This document shows positions 9,305-17,552 of a stretch of DNA of 64,000 nt, piece after piece. The first letter of the stretch is position 1. Every line of letters starts with the position of its first letter. The position numbers were made by a program, and so were the translations under genes. Under the pieces are notes generated by a model. That model did no database searches. It worked only from the letters and a program-made list of their open reading frames with translations, and had not been told where the DNA came from. This stretch comes from CAIWHR01 sp963709525 (GTDB lineage Bacteria; Pseudomonadota; Gammaproteobacteria; Burkholderiales; Casimicrobiaceae): positions 62,001-126,000 of the forward strand of contig CAVPXB010000008.1 of assembly GCA_963709525.1 (NCBI GenBank), in the 5' to 3' direction.

Positions 9305-10323
9305 ATGCAACGCAGAACGTTCTTCAGACAACTCGCGATCGTCACCGCTGTTGCCGGCGCGCTCGGATTCGCGGCCGCCGCACAGGCGCAGACCGTACTC
9401 AAGTTCAGCCACACCGACCAGCCCGGCGGCGCGCGTCACAAGGCGGCCGAGATGTTCGGTCAGAAGATCGAGCAGTACACGCAGGGACGCTACAAGCTGC
9501 AGGTGTTATCCGGCCGGCCAGCTCGCCAACGACCCCAAGGCGATCGAGCAGCTGCAGCTGGGCGGCATCGATTTCACGGTCTCGTCGACCGGCACCTACG
9601 CGACGCACCTCGCGACGCTCAACCTGACGATGCTGCCGTACCTGGTCGAGAACTACGAGCAGGGCTGGAAGCTCTACGACGAGTCGAAGTGGCTGCAGGC
9701 GCGAGTTCGCCAAGGCGCCGGCCAAGGGCTTCCGCTTCCTCGCCACCTGGGAGGCGGGCTTCCGCGACATGACGACCAAGGAGCCGCTGCCGTCGCCCGG
9801 CCGCCGCCAAGGGCATGAAGCTGCGCACGCTTCCCCAACGAGATGATGCGCTGGACGCTGGAGTCGATGGGCTTCAGCGTGCAGATCATGCCGCTGCCCG
9901 AGGTCTTCCTCGCCATCCAGCAGGGCGTCGTCGGCGGGCAGGAGAATCCGATCGACACGATCTTCTCCAACCGAGTTCTTTGAAGTGGCGCCGAACGTGA
10001 CGCTGACCAAGCACGTCTACAGCCCGATCCCGCTGACGATTTCCGAGAAGACCTGGCAGAAGCTTTCCGAGGCCGACCGTGCCGCAGTGACCAAGGCGGC
10101 GCAGGAAGCGGGGGTGTGGAGTCGCAACGAGATCAGGTCCAACGACGAGCGGCAATTGAACGAAATGGCCGCCAAGGGGGCGAAGATCGCGCGGCCGGCG
10201 CTGGCTCCGTTCCGCGAGTCGGTGAAGCCGGCGTATGCGAAGGCGAAGGAGAAGTACGGTGCGGACGTGGACGCGATCCTGGCCGACGCCGAAACCGTGC
10301 GCAAGGCCATTCCGGCCAAATAA
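9305..10323 (+). pseudogene. dctP: TRAP transporter solute-binding protein DctP, frameshifted
   Basis: Periplasmic binding protein of a tripartite ATP-independent transporter. It begins MQRRTFFRQLAIVTAVAGALGF with a signal peptide cleaved near AAAQAQ, preceded by a strong GGAGGA ribosome site. The mature part follows the DctP pattern: VLKFSHTDQPGG, EQLQLGGIDFTVSSTGTYA, a Gly/Pro-rich strand PSP..AAKGMKLRT, then PLPEVFLAIQQGVVGGQENPIDTI and KHVYSPIPLTISEKTWQKLS. Frames shift near 9505, 9705, 9795, 9830 and 9970, each by one base. The full length is about 335 residues, normal for DctP. It binds the organic acid imported by DctQM. Confidence 0.85.
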
Positions 10324-10452
10324 GTCGCTGCCGCTACCGGCCCAGGCGGGCCCGCGCGAAAACGAGGTCCGGGACGTGCCGTCGGCACCGGGGGCTGCGC
10401 GACACCGAACGGCAGACGCCGTCGGCACTGCGGCAAATCGGGAGGGAAGGTG

Positions 10453-11044
10453 ATGACCCACAGCAAAGCAAGCGCGGATTCCGGCCCGGACCCGCGGGAT
10501 CGCGGCGCGCTGCCTGCGACGCGCGAACCGGTGCTGCCCAAGGCGCCGTACGCACCTCCGGCGCTGGCCGCGTTCGGCGCGGCCGTCGACTGGGCGGTGG
10601 TCGCGCATCGGTGCGGTGATGATCGTGCTGGTGTTCGCCAACGTCGTGCTGCACGTGTTCGGCAAGGACATGGCGGTGGTCACCGAGCTCGCCGAGCTGC
10701 TGATGGTCTGGGTGACCTTTCTGTCCGGTGGCCTGCGCGGCGCGCCGCGGCGCGCAGATGACGATCACCGAGTTCATCGACATGCTCGGCGGCAAGGCGC
10801 GGGAGCGGGCCGACGCCGCCGATCGATCTGCTGGAGATCGTGATGCTCGCGTTGCTGTTCTGGTATGGCATCAACCTGGTCATCGTCGGCTGGGGGAACG
10901 AGCTGACGGTGCTGCAGATCCCGATGTCCTTCCAGTATCTCGGCATGCCGGTCGGCGTCGCCGCCATGATGGTCTGGATCGCTGTATGACCTGTGGCTGA
11001 TCCTGCACGGAAGGACCCGGACGCAACGCTGGCCGAAGGACTGA
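10453..11044 (+). pseudogene. dctQ: TRAP transporter small permease DctQ, frameshifted
   Basis: Small membrane subunit of the TRAP transporter, expected to have four helices. Fragments in different frames supply an N-terminal hydrophilic lead (SKASADSGPDPRDRG), then MIVLVFANVVLHVFGK, LLMVWVTFLSGG, MTITEFIDMLGG, IVMLALLFWYGINLVIVGWG and MPVGVAAMMVWIA with a short basic tail. These match the DctQ order, including the conserved charged loop between helices two and three. Breaks lie near 10605, 10745, 10825 and 10985. The gene sits between dctP and dctM, and the dctM start follows its stop by four bases. Confidence 0.75.
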
Positions 11045-11048
11045 CGCC

Positions 11049-12332
11049 ATGCTCGCCGGACTGCTCTTCCTCGGCTTTTTCGTGCTCGCCCTGGTCGGCG
11101 TGCCGCTCATGTACTCGCTGCTGGTGGCGACCGTCGGCGCCATCGTCCTCGGCGATCTCGGCCACCCGCTCGAAACGATCTTCCTGTCGTTCATCGGCGG
11201 GGTCGAGCCCTTCATCCTGATCGCCGTGCCGCTGTTCATCTTCGCCGGCGAGATCCTGTCGTCGGGCGGCATCGGCCAGCGCATCGTCAATTTCGCGCGG
11301 GCGCTGCTGGGCTTCCTGCCCGGCGGCCTCGGCGTGGTCACCGTCGCGTCGTGCCTGATGTTCGGCGGCGTCTCGGGCTCGGCGATCGCCGACACCGCAG
11401 CCATCGGGTCGCTGGTGATCCCGTCGATGCTCAAGCGCGGCTACTCGCGCGGCTTTGCCGCCGCGCTGCTGTCGGTCGCCGGAACGCTGGCGCTGCTGAT
11501 GCCGCTGTCGATTCCCTTCCTCGTCTACGCGTTCATCTCCGGCGTGTCGATGCGGCAGCTGTCGATGGCGGGTCTCGTGCCCGGCCTGGTGATGGCGATC
11601 GCGCTGATCGGCGTCTGCGTCTGGTACGGCAGGAAGAGCGGCTGCGACCGCGGCGACGTGCGCGCGTCGCGGGCGCAGATCTGGGCGGCGACCAGGGACG
11701 CCGGGCCGGCGCTGATGATGCCGCTGATCATCGTCGGCGGCATCTGGTCGGGCGTGTTCACGCCGACCGAGTCGGCGGCCGTGGCCGTGGTCTACGGGAC
11801 GCTGGTTTCGCTGTTCCTCTACCGCGACATCACGGTGCGCGACCTGCCGCGGCTGCTGGTCAACGCCTTCCAGACCAGCGCCACGGTGATGCTGGTCATC
11901 GGCGCCACGGGCGCGCTGGCCTGGCTGATCACCGCCGAGCAGGTGGCCGTGCAGATGGCGGTCTGGATCAAGGTCGTGGCCGACCAGCAGTGGACGTTCC
12001 TGCTGATGGTCAACGTCGCGCTGCTGCTGCTGGGCATCTTCATCGAGCCGCTGCCGGCGATGCTGCTGACGGCACCGCTGCTGCTGCCGATCGCGCAGAG
12101 CTTCGGCATCGACCTCATCCACCTCGGCGTGGTCATCACCGCCAACCTGGCGATCGCGCTGTACACCCCGCCGGTCGGAGGCACGCTGTTCGTCGCCGCC
12201 AAGCTCGCCGGCGCCGGCATCGGCGAAATCACCAAGGCGCTGTACCCGCTGCTGCTGGCCGCCGTCGTCGTGCTGTTCATCATCACCTACGTGCCGTCGA
12301 TGACCAGCGTGGTCTGGAAACTCTTCATCTGA
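11049..12332 (+). CDS. dctM: TRAP transporter large permease DctM
   Basis: The 427-residue large transmembrane subunit that performs sodium-coupled transport of the carboxylate delivered by DctP. It has about 12 hydrophobic segments and the family landmarks GVPLMYSLL, GGVEPFILIAVPLFIFAGEIL, MFGGVSGSAIADTAAIGSLVIPSM and PTESAAVAVVYG. The second half-repeat has FIEPLPAMLLTAPLLLPIAQSFGID and YTPPVGGTLFVAAKLAG. Unlike its dctP and dctQ partners the reading frame is intact. It belongs to the same co-directional operon as the upstream dehydrogenases and the downstream kinase, so the substrate is presumably a four-carbon or related sugar acid. Confidence 0.93.
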   Translation: MLAGLLFLGFFVLALVGVPLMYSLLVATVGAIVLGDLGHPLETIFLSFIGGVEPFILIAVPLFIFAGEILSSGGIGQRIVNFARALLGFLPGGLGVVTVASCLMFGGVSGSAIADTAAIGSLVIPSMLKRGYSRGFAAALLSVAGTLALLMPLSIPFLVYAFISGVSMRQLSMAGLVPGLVMAIALIGVCVWYGRKSGCDRGDVRASRAQIWAATRDAGPALMMPLIIVGGIWSGVFTPTESAAVAVVYGTLVSLFLYRDITVRDLPRLLVNAFQTSATVMLVIGATGALAWLITAEQVAVQMAVWIKVVADQQWTFLLMVNVALLLLGIFIEPLPAMLLTAPLLLPIAQSFGIDLIHLGVVITANLAIALYTPPVGGTLFVAAKLAGAGIGEITKALYPLLLAAVVVLFIITYVPSMTSVVWKLFI

Positions 12333-12351
12333 CCGAACGCCACTTCGCACC

Positions 12352-13607
12352 ATGCTGATCGGCTGCATCGCCGACGACCTGACCGGCGCGACGGATCTCG
12401 GCGTCACGCTGGCGCGCGAGGGCTTGTCGGTCGTCCAGGTCAACGGCGTGCCTGACGACGGCTTTGTGCTGCCCGTCGTCGATGCGGTGGTCGTCGCGCT
12501 GAAGTCGCGGACGATTCCCGCGCCGGAGGCGATCGCGCAGTCGCTCGTCGCGCTCGACTGGTTGCGCAGGCACGGCGCCGAGCGGATCTATTTCAAGTAC
12601 TGCTCGACCTTCGATTCGACAGCGCGGGCAACATCGGGCCGGTGACCGAGGCGCTGCAGGCGGCGCTGGGCGCTTCGCTGGTGCCCGCCACGCCCGCGTA
12701 TCCGCGCAACAAGCGGACCGTCTACCTCGGGCATCTTTTCGTCGGCGACCAGCTGCTGTCCGATTCGGGCATGCGCCACCATCCGCTGACGCCGATGACC
12801 GACGCGAATCTCGTCCGCGTGCTGGCGGCGCAGACCTCCGGCAGGGTCGGGCTCGTCGCCCACGCCGACGTCGAGGCCGGCGCCTCTGCGGTGCGGTCGC
12901 GGCTGGCGGCGCTGACGGCGGAAGGTTGCCGCCACGCGATCGTCGACGCGACGCGCGACGAGCATCTCGTCGCCGCCGGCGCGGCCTGCGTCGACCTCCC
13001 GCTCGCCACCGGCGGCTCGGGTTTGGCCCTGGGGCTCGCCCGCGCGCTCGCCGGACGCGCGCAGGCAGGTGGCAGCGGTTGGACCAAGCCGCCGCCGGAT
13101 TCCGCCGTCGCATGGCTGTCGGGCAGTTGCTCGGAGGCGACGCGCGAGCAGGTCGCCGCCGCGCACGCCACGGCGACGTCGTTCCAGCTCGACCCGATAG
13201 CGCTCGCCGTCGATCCACGGCTGGCCGCGGCGATCGCCGCCAAGGCCGTGGCGGCGTTGGGACAGCGCCCCGTGCTCGTCTACGCGACCGCGGCCCCGGC
13301 CGAAGTCGCGGCAGCACAGCGCTCGCTCGGATCCGAGCGTGCCGCCAGCGTGGTCGAAGAAGCCTTTCGCTGCATCGCGCGCGCGCTGGCCGACGCCGGT
13401 GTGCGCGCCTTCGTCGTCGCCGGCGGAGAGACGTCCGGCGCCGTTGTCGACGCGCTGCAAGTGCAGGCGCTGGCGATCGGCCCCGAGATCGATCCCGGCG
13501 TGCCGTGGACGCTCGCCGTCGGCGGCGAACCCTATCGACTGGCGCTCAAATCGGGTAACTTCGGCGGGCGCGACTTTTTTGCCAAGGCGACGGGGATGCT
13601 CAAGTGA
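12352..13607 (+). pseudogene. otnK: DUF1537 four-carbon acid sugar kinase (OtnK-like), one frameshift
   Basis: Member of the DUF1537 kinase family, which phosphorylates 3-oxo-tetronate or related acid sugars at C4. The N-terminal substrate domain starts LIGCIADDLTGATDLGVTLAREG and includes IYFKYCSTFDST. A one-base deletion near 12620 (TCGAC where TCGGAC is expected) shifts the frame into PVTEALQAALGASLVPATPAYPRNKRTVYLGHLFVG. The C-terminal nucleotide domain ends AFVVAGGETSGAVVDALQ, GPEIDPGVPWTL and LALKSGNFGGRDFF, all typical. The total is about 418 residues. It is followed with a four-base overlap by the decarboxylase gene, the usual OtnK-OtnC pairing. Confidence 0.88.
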
Positions 13608-14239
13608 AGCAAAATGCACTGCGCGAGGCGCTTTGCCGGCTCGCCAAGTCGATGTACGACCGCGGGCTCACGCACGGCAGCACCGGCAATCTCTCCATGC
13701 GCACCGACGACGGCTACGTGATGACGCCTACCGGGTCGTCGCTGGGCGCGCTCGACCCGGCGCGCCTGGCGGTGCTCGACCCGGCGGGGAATCACGTTGC
13801 CGGGGACGCCCCGACCAAGGAGGCGCTGCTGCATCTCGCGATGTATCGCCAGCGGCCCCGCGACACCGCGGTGATCCACCTGCACGCCACGCACTCGGTT
13901 GCGGTATCGGTGCTGGCCGATGTCGATCCGGCCGACGTGCTGCCGCCGCTCACCGCCTACTACGCGATGCGGATCGGGACGCTGCCGCTGCTGCCCTACT
14001 TCGCGCCCGGCGACGCCGCGCTCGCAGCAGCGGTCGGCGCGGTCGCGGGCAGGCATCACGCCGTATTGCTCGCCAACCATGGCCCGGTCGTCAGCGGAAC
14101 GTCGCTGGCCGCGGCCGCCGACGCGATCGAGGAACTGGAAGCCACCGCGAAGCTGTGGTTGATGCTTCGCGGCGAGCGGTTGCGGCCATTGACGCCCGAG
14201 CAGCGCGCCGACGTTGCACGCCGCTACCCGCGCGGCTGA
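13604..14239 (+). CDS. otnC: Class II aldolase/adducin family, 3-oxo-tetronate 4-phosphate decarboxylase-like
   Basis: A 211-residue class II aldolase/adducin-fold enzyme. The phosphate-binding loop is seen in THGSTGNLSMR and MTPTGSSLG. The zinc site is formed by the HLHATHS histidines and the later His in LLANHGPVV. An acidic residue in PTKEALLH is the likely catalytic residue. In acid-sugar pathways the homologue OtnC decarboxylates 3-oxo-tetronate 4-phosphate to dihydroxyacetone phosphate and CO2. The start is GTG overlapping the kinase gene. It is the last gene of the locus; a GC-rich hairpin follows at 14243-14262. Ribulose-phosphate epimerase-like use is possible, but neighbours favour the decarboxylase. 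Confidence 0.82.
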   Translation: MKQNALREALCRLAKSMYDRGLTHGSTGNLSMRTDDGYVMTPTGSSLGALDPARLAVLDPAGNHVAGDAPTKEALLHLAMYRQRPRDTAVIHLHATHSVAVSVLADVDPADVLPPLTAYYAMRIGTLPLLPYFAPGDAALAAAVGAVAGRHHAVLLANHGPVVSGTSLAAAADAIEELEATAKLWLMLRGERLRPLTPEQRADVARRYPRG

Positions 14240-14242
14240 GTA

Positions 14243-14262
14243 CCCCGCAGGCCGCCGCGGGG
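14243..14262. terminator. Possible bidirectional terminator hairpin
   Basis: CCCCGC at 14243-14248 pairs with GCGGGG at 14257-14262 across an eight-base loop, between two convergent genes. There is no T-run, so rho-independent termination is uncertain. Confidence 0.3.
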
Positions 14263-14272
14263 CGATCGATCG

Positions 14273-14740
14273 TCAGCGCTTGGGCATCGCGTCCTTGGCC
14301 GGCGCCGGCGCCGTAAGCGCCCTGACCGGGGCCTTCACTTCGACGGTTTGCTTCCTGCCGGCCTTGTCCTCGAAGGTCAGCGTGACCGGAACGGTCTCGC
14401 CTTCCTTAAGTGGCTGCGTGAGGTCCATCAGCATCACGTGATAGCCGCCGGGCTTGAGATCCACGGTCTTGCCGGCGGGTAGTGCGAGGCGCTTGATCGC
14501 GCTCATCCTCATCACGCCGCCGTCCATCTTCATTTCGTGAATCTCGACCACGCCGGCGACGGGCGACGACGCGGAGACGAGCGCGGCATCGGCGGGTGCC
14601 TTCAACTGCATGAACGCGCCGGTGGCCTGCTGGCCCGTAACGGTGCCGCGAACCCAGGCGTCGCTGACGGTGACCTGGGCCTCTGCGCGAAGGGCCAGGG
14701 CGGAAAAGGCGATGACGGCGAGCAGGGGAAACCGGGACAT
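14273..14740 (-). CDS. Periplasmic copper chaperone PCu(A)C
   Basis: A 155-residue exported protein of the PCu(A)C (DUF461) family, which carries Cu(I) in the periplasm to the CuA site of cytochrome oxidase. A signal peptide (MSRFPLLAVIAFSALALRAEAQ) is followed by VTVSDAWVRGT. The copper ligands appear in the family pattern: His and Met in VEIHEMKMDGGVMRM, then GGYHVMLMDL about 23 residues on. The ATG at 14740 has AAGGAA upstream; the longer frame to 14770 adds ten residues. It faces the sugar-acid locus convergently and is divergent from nrdD. The heme A synthase at 24903 is another hint of an aa3-type oxidase in this organism. Confidence 0.9.
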   Translation of the reverse strand: MSRFPLLAVIAFSALALRAEAQVTVSDAWVRGTVTGQQATGAFMQLKAPADAALVSASSPVAGVVEIHEMKMDGGVMRMSAIKRLALPAGKTVDLKPGGYHVMLMDLTQPLKEGETVPVTLTFEDKAGRKQTVEVKAPVRALTAPAPAKDAMPKR

Positions 14741-14923
14741 TGGAATTTCCTTCTGGTGTGACGCGCCCACCGGGGCGACGCCGGAAATCGACCGGCGAAT
14801 CTTACCCCTGCGGCGCGCAGATTGCCGCGACCATCGCTGTCGTCAAAACCTCGAAATAGCTTTAAGAACGCGCGACAAATCGTCGAAAACGAGACACAAA
14901 CCCCGCTTCGGATGGCCGCATCT

Positions 14924-14937
14924 TTGATCTGGATCAA
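14924..14937. promoter_or_regulatory. FNR-type box upstream of nrdD
   Basis: TTGATCTGGATCAA is a perfect match to the FNR/Anr consensus TTGAT-N4-ATCAA. It lies about 150 bases before the nrdD start in the 340-base gap between two divergent genes. No convincing -10 hexamer sits at the usual class II distance, so the exact promoter is unresolved. An oxygen-sensitive ribonucleotide reductase is an expected FNR target. Confidence 0.75.
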
Positions 14938-15080
14938 GGAATTGATCAACACCCCCGAGAAGTGGTTGCCCACCCCCATCCCTTGGGCTAAGTTGCCAGT
15001 CATCCAACAACATGTTGTGGTCGGCGTTGAGTCCGCCGGGAGGGGAGTTTTTCCCCGCCGACCATCAAACGGGGAGATTC

Positions 15081-17135
15081 ATGTCGCTTCAAGCCGCCGT
15101 ACCGGGGTACGGCTTTTCCAAGTCCACACCGCCCGCGCTGCCGGCCGAGGTCGCGCGGCGCGATGGCACGCGTGCAGTTTTTGACCTGTCGCGCATCGCC
15201 TCGGCGATCGCCCGCGCCGGTGCCGCCACGGGCGAATTCGACGCCGTCGAGGCCGACCGCATCGCCGATGCCGTCGGCCGTGTGCTGTCGCACCGTTATG
15301 CGGGTGGCGCGCCGGACATCGAAACCATCCAGGACGCCGTCGAGCAGGCGCTCGCCGCGGGCGGATGGTTCCATACCGCACGCGCCTACATCGTCTATCG
15401 CGATCGCCACGCGCGGCTGCGCGCCGACCGCAAGACGCTGGTCGACGTCGCCGCGTCGGTCGACGAATACCTCGAGCAGAAGGACTGGCGCGTCAACGCC
15501 AACGCCAACCAGGGCTATTCGCTGGGCGGGCTCATCCTCAACGTCTCGGGCAAGGTCGTCGCCAATTACTGGCTGTCGCACGTCTACGCGCCCGAGATCG
15601 GCCGCGCGCATCGCGACGGCGACGTGCACATCCACGACCTCGACATGCTGGCGGGCTACTGCGCCGGCTGGTCGTTGCGCGTGCTGCTGCACGAGGGCTT
15701 GAACGGCGTGCCGGGCAAGGTCGAGGCCGGGCCGCCGAAGCACATGTCGAGCGCGGTCGGTCAGATCGTCAACTTCCTCGGCACGCTGCAGAACGAGTGG
15801 GCGGGCGCGCAGGCGTTCAGCTCCTTCGACACCTACATGGCGCCGTTCGTGCGCCGCGACGCGATGACCTACGACCAGGTCAAGCAGTGCATCCAGGAAC
15901 TGATCTACAACCTCAACGTGCCGTCGCGCTGGGGCACGCAGACGCCGTTCACCAACCTGACCTTCGACTGGGTCTGTCCCGAAGATCTGCGCGAGCAGAT
16001 CCCGGTCATCGCCGGCGAGGAAATGCCGTTTTCCTACGCCGATCTGCAGTCCGAGATGGACATGATCAACCGCGCCTACATCGAGGTGATGATCACCGGC
16101 GATGCCAAGGGGCGCGTGTTCACGTTCCCGATCCCGACCTACAACATCACGCCGGATTTCGACTGGGACCATCCGAACTGCGAGATCCTGTTCACGATGA
16201 CGGCCAAGTACGGGCTGCCGTACTTCCAGAACTTCCTGAATTCCGAGCTGAAGCCGAACATGATCCGGTCGATGTGCTGCCGTCTGCAGCTCGACCTGCG
16301 CGAACTCCTGAAGCGCGGCAACGGGCTCTTCGGCTCGGCCGAGCAGACCGGGTCGCTGGGGGTGGTGACCATCAACTGCGCGCGGCTGGGGTATGTCCAC
16401 GCCGGCGACGACATCGGCCTCTTCGAGCGTCTGGACGAGTTGCTGGGCTACGCGAAGGACAGCCTGGAAGTGAAGCGCAAGGTGATCCAGCGGCTGATCG
16501 ACCAGGGCCTCTTCCCCTACACCAAGCGCTATCTGGGCACGCTGCGCAATCACTTCTCGACCGTCGGCGTCAACGGCATCAACGAAATGATCCGCAACTT
16601 CACGCGCGATGCCGACGACATCACCACCCCCGCCGGTCACGCACTTGCGGTGCGCCTGCTCGACCACGTGCGGGCGCGGATGGTCGCGTTCCAGGAAGAA
16701 ACCGGCCACATGTACAACCTCGAAGCGACGCCGGCGGAGGGCACGACCTACCGCTTCGCCAAGGAGGACAGGAAGCGCTGGCCGGACATCCTGCAAGCCG
16801 GCACCCGGGAGACGCCGTACTACACGAACTCGTCGCAGTTGCCGGTGGGCTTCACCGACGACCCGTTCGAGGCGTTGGCGCGGCAGGAGGAGCTGCAGAA
16901 GAAATACACGGGGGGCACGGTGCTGCACCTCTACATGAGCGAACGCCTGTCCAGCGCCGACGCGTGCAAGGCGCTCGTGCGCCGCTCGCTCGAGCGCTTC
17001 GGCCTGCCGTACATCACGGTGACGCCGACGTTCTCGATCTGCCCGAAACACGGTTATCTCGAAGGCGAACACCCGTATTGCCCGAAGTGCGACGAAGAAA
17101 AACTCGCCGAGAAGCGACGCCTGCTCGCGGCGTAG
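15081..17135 (+). CDS. nrdD: Class III ribonucleoside-triphosphate reductase, large part lacking the glycyl-radical tail
   Basis: Anaerobic ribonucleotide reductase body of 684 residues. An ATP-cone lies at the N-terminus (VARRDGTRAVFDLSRIASAIARA to about residue 100), followed by the barrel domain with GYSLGGLILNVSGKVVANYWL, HIHDLDMLAGYCAGWSLR and FTNLTFDW. Substrate-site elements such as MCCRLQLDLRE and GSLGVVTINCARLGY are also present. The last part has the zinc-binding CPKHGYLEGEHPYCPKC. In normal NrdD proteins the glycyl-radical motif R-V-x-G-Y follows within about 30 residues of this zinc site. Here the protein stops after KLAEKRRLLAA, and the motif is found in the next small gene. An FNR box lies upstream. 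Confidence 0.93.
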   Translation: MSLQAAVPGYGFSKSTPPALPAEVARRDGTRAVFDLSRIASAIARAGAATGEFDAVEADRIADAVGRVLSHRYAGGAPDIETIQDAVEQALAAGGWFHTARAYIVYRDRHARLRADRKTLVDVAASVDEYLEQKDWRVNANANQGYSLGGLILNVSGKVVANYWLSHVYAPEIGRAHRDGDVHIHDLDMLAGYCAGWSLRVLLHEGLNGVPGKVEAGPPKHMSSAVGQIVNFLGTLQNEWAGAQAFSSFDTYMAPFVRRDAMTYDQVKQCIQELIYNLNVPSRWGTQTPFTNLTFDWVCPEDLREQIPVIAGEEMPFSYADLQSEMDMINRAYIEVMITGDAKGRVFTFPIPTYNITPDFDWDHPNCEILFTMTAKYGLPYFQNFLNSELKPNMIRSMCCRLQLDLRELLKRGNGLFGSAEQTGSLGVVTINCARLGYVHAGDDIGLFERLDELLGYAKDSLEVKRKVIQRLIDQGLFPYTKRYLGTLRNHFSTVGVNGINEMIRNFTRDADDITTPAGHALAVRLLDHVRARMVAFQEETGHMYNLEATPAEGTTYRFAKEDRKRWPDILQAGTRETPYYTNSSQLPVGFTDDPFEALARQEELQKKYTGGTVLHLYMSERLSSADACKALVRRSLERFGLPYITVTPTFSICPKHGYLEGEHPYCPKCDEEKLAEKRRLLAA

Positions 17136-17168
17136 AAAAATAACTCCAGACAGGACAAGGAACAACAC

Positions 17169-17360
17169 ATGAACTCGATGAGCGAAACCTGCCACCTCCT
17201 TTCCGCGCTGACGCTGTCCGATGACGAGCGCCAGCCCTGCGAGGTGTGGACCCGCGTGATGGGCTATCACCGCCCGGTCGCGTCGTTCAACATCGGCAAG
17301 AAGGGCGAGCACGCCGAACGCCGTTTCTTCAATCAGGGCTGCGTGCAGTCGAAGCCGTAG
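17169..17360 (+). CDS. Separate glycyl-radical tail of class III ribonucleotide reductase (NRDD family)
   Basis: A 63-residue protein with its own AAGGA ribosome site, 33 bases after nrdD. Its core, CEVWTRVMGYHRPVASFNIG followed by KKGEHAERRFF, matches what normally forms the C-terminal end of NrdD. The Gly in TRVMGY corresponds to the glycyl-radical residue of the RVxGY motif, and the GK-x-x-E-x-x-ER ending is also typical. Four or more in-frame stops and a fresh Shine-Dalgarno separate it from nrdD, so this is a genuine split rather than a single-base error. It presumably docks onto NrdD and is activated by NrdG. Short proteins annotated as NRDD exist elsewhere, but how the radical is placed on a detached subunit is not evident. 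Confidence 0.75.
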   Translation: MNSMSETCHLLSALTLSDDERQPCEVWTRVMGYHRPVASFNIGKKGEHAERRFFNQGCVQSKP

Positions 17361-17374
17361 CGCGCGCCTGACAC

Positions 17375-17541
17375 CTGAGAGGCTGAGAGTCTTTCGATCA
17401 TGCCCGCTCATCACGCCAGAAGACGCCCGCTCTTCGTTGCAAATGCTCGCCATAGCCCGAGCTATGGCTGCGCTTTGCGCCTCGATCGGACGCCTTCTGG
17501 CGCGCCGCTCGGACACGCCCGAAAAACTCTCAGCCTCTGAG
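17375..17541. repeat. Long imperfect palindrome, MITE-like
   Basis: Two arms of about 83 bases are inverted copies centred near 17458. The outer ends are CTGAGAGGCTGAGAGT (17375-17390) and ACTCTCAGCCTCTGAG (17526-17541). Inner matches include CGCCAGAAG and GCAAA, and the core is GCCATAG/CTATGGC. It lies between the glycyl-radical gene and nrdG and could fold into a very long RNA hairpin. No transposase is present. Copies of the outer 16-mer recur at 54918-54933 and 56393-56408. Confidence 0.7.
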
Positions 17542-17552
17542 TGCGGTTGCCG

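Noticed and set aside
15000..17516. Long antisense open frame opposite nrdD (838 codons)
   Set aside because: It is a high-GC shadow of nrdD; the sense frame has complete family motifs and the antisense product is a low-complexity Arg/Asp/His-rich sequence.
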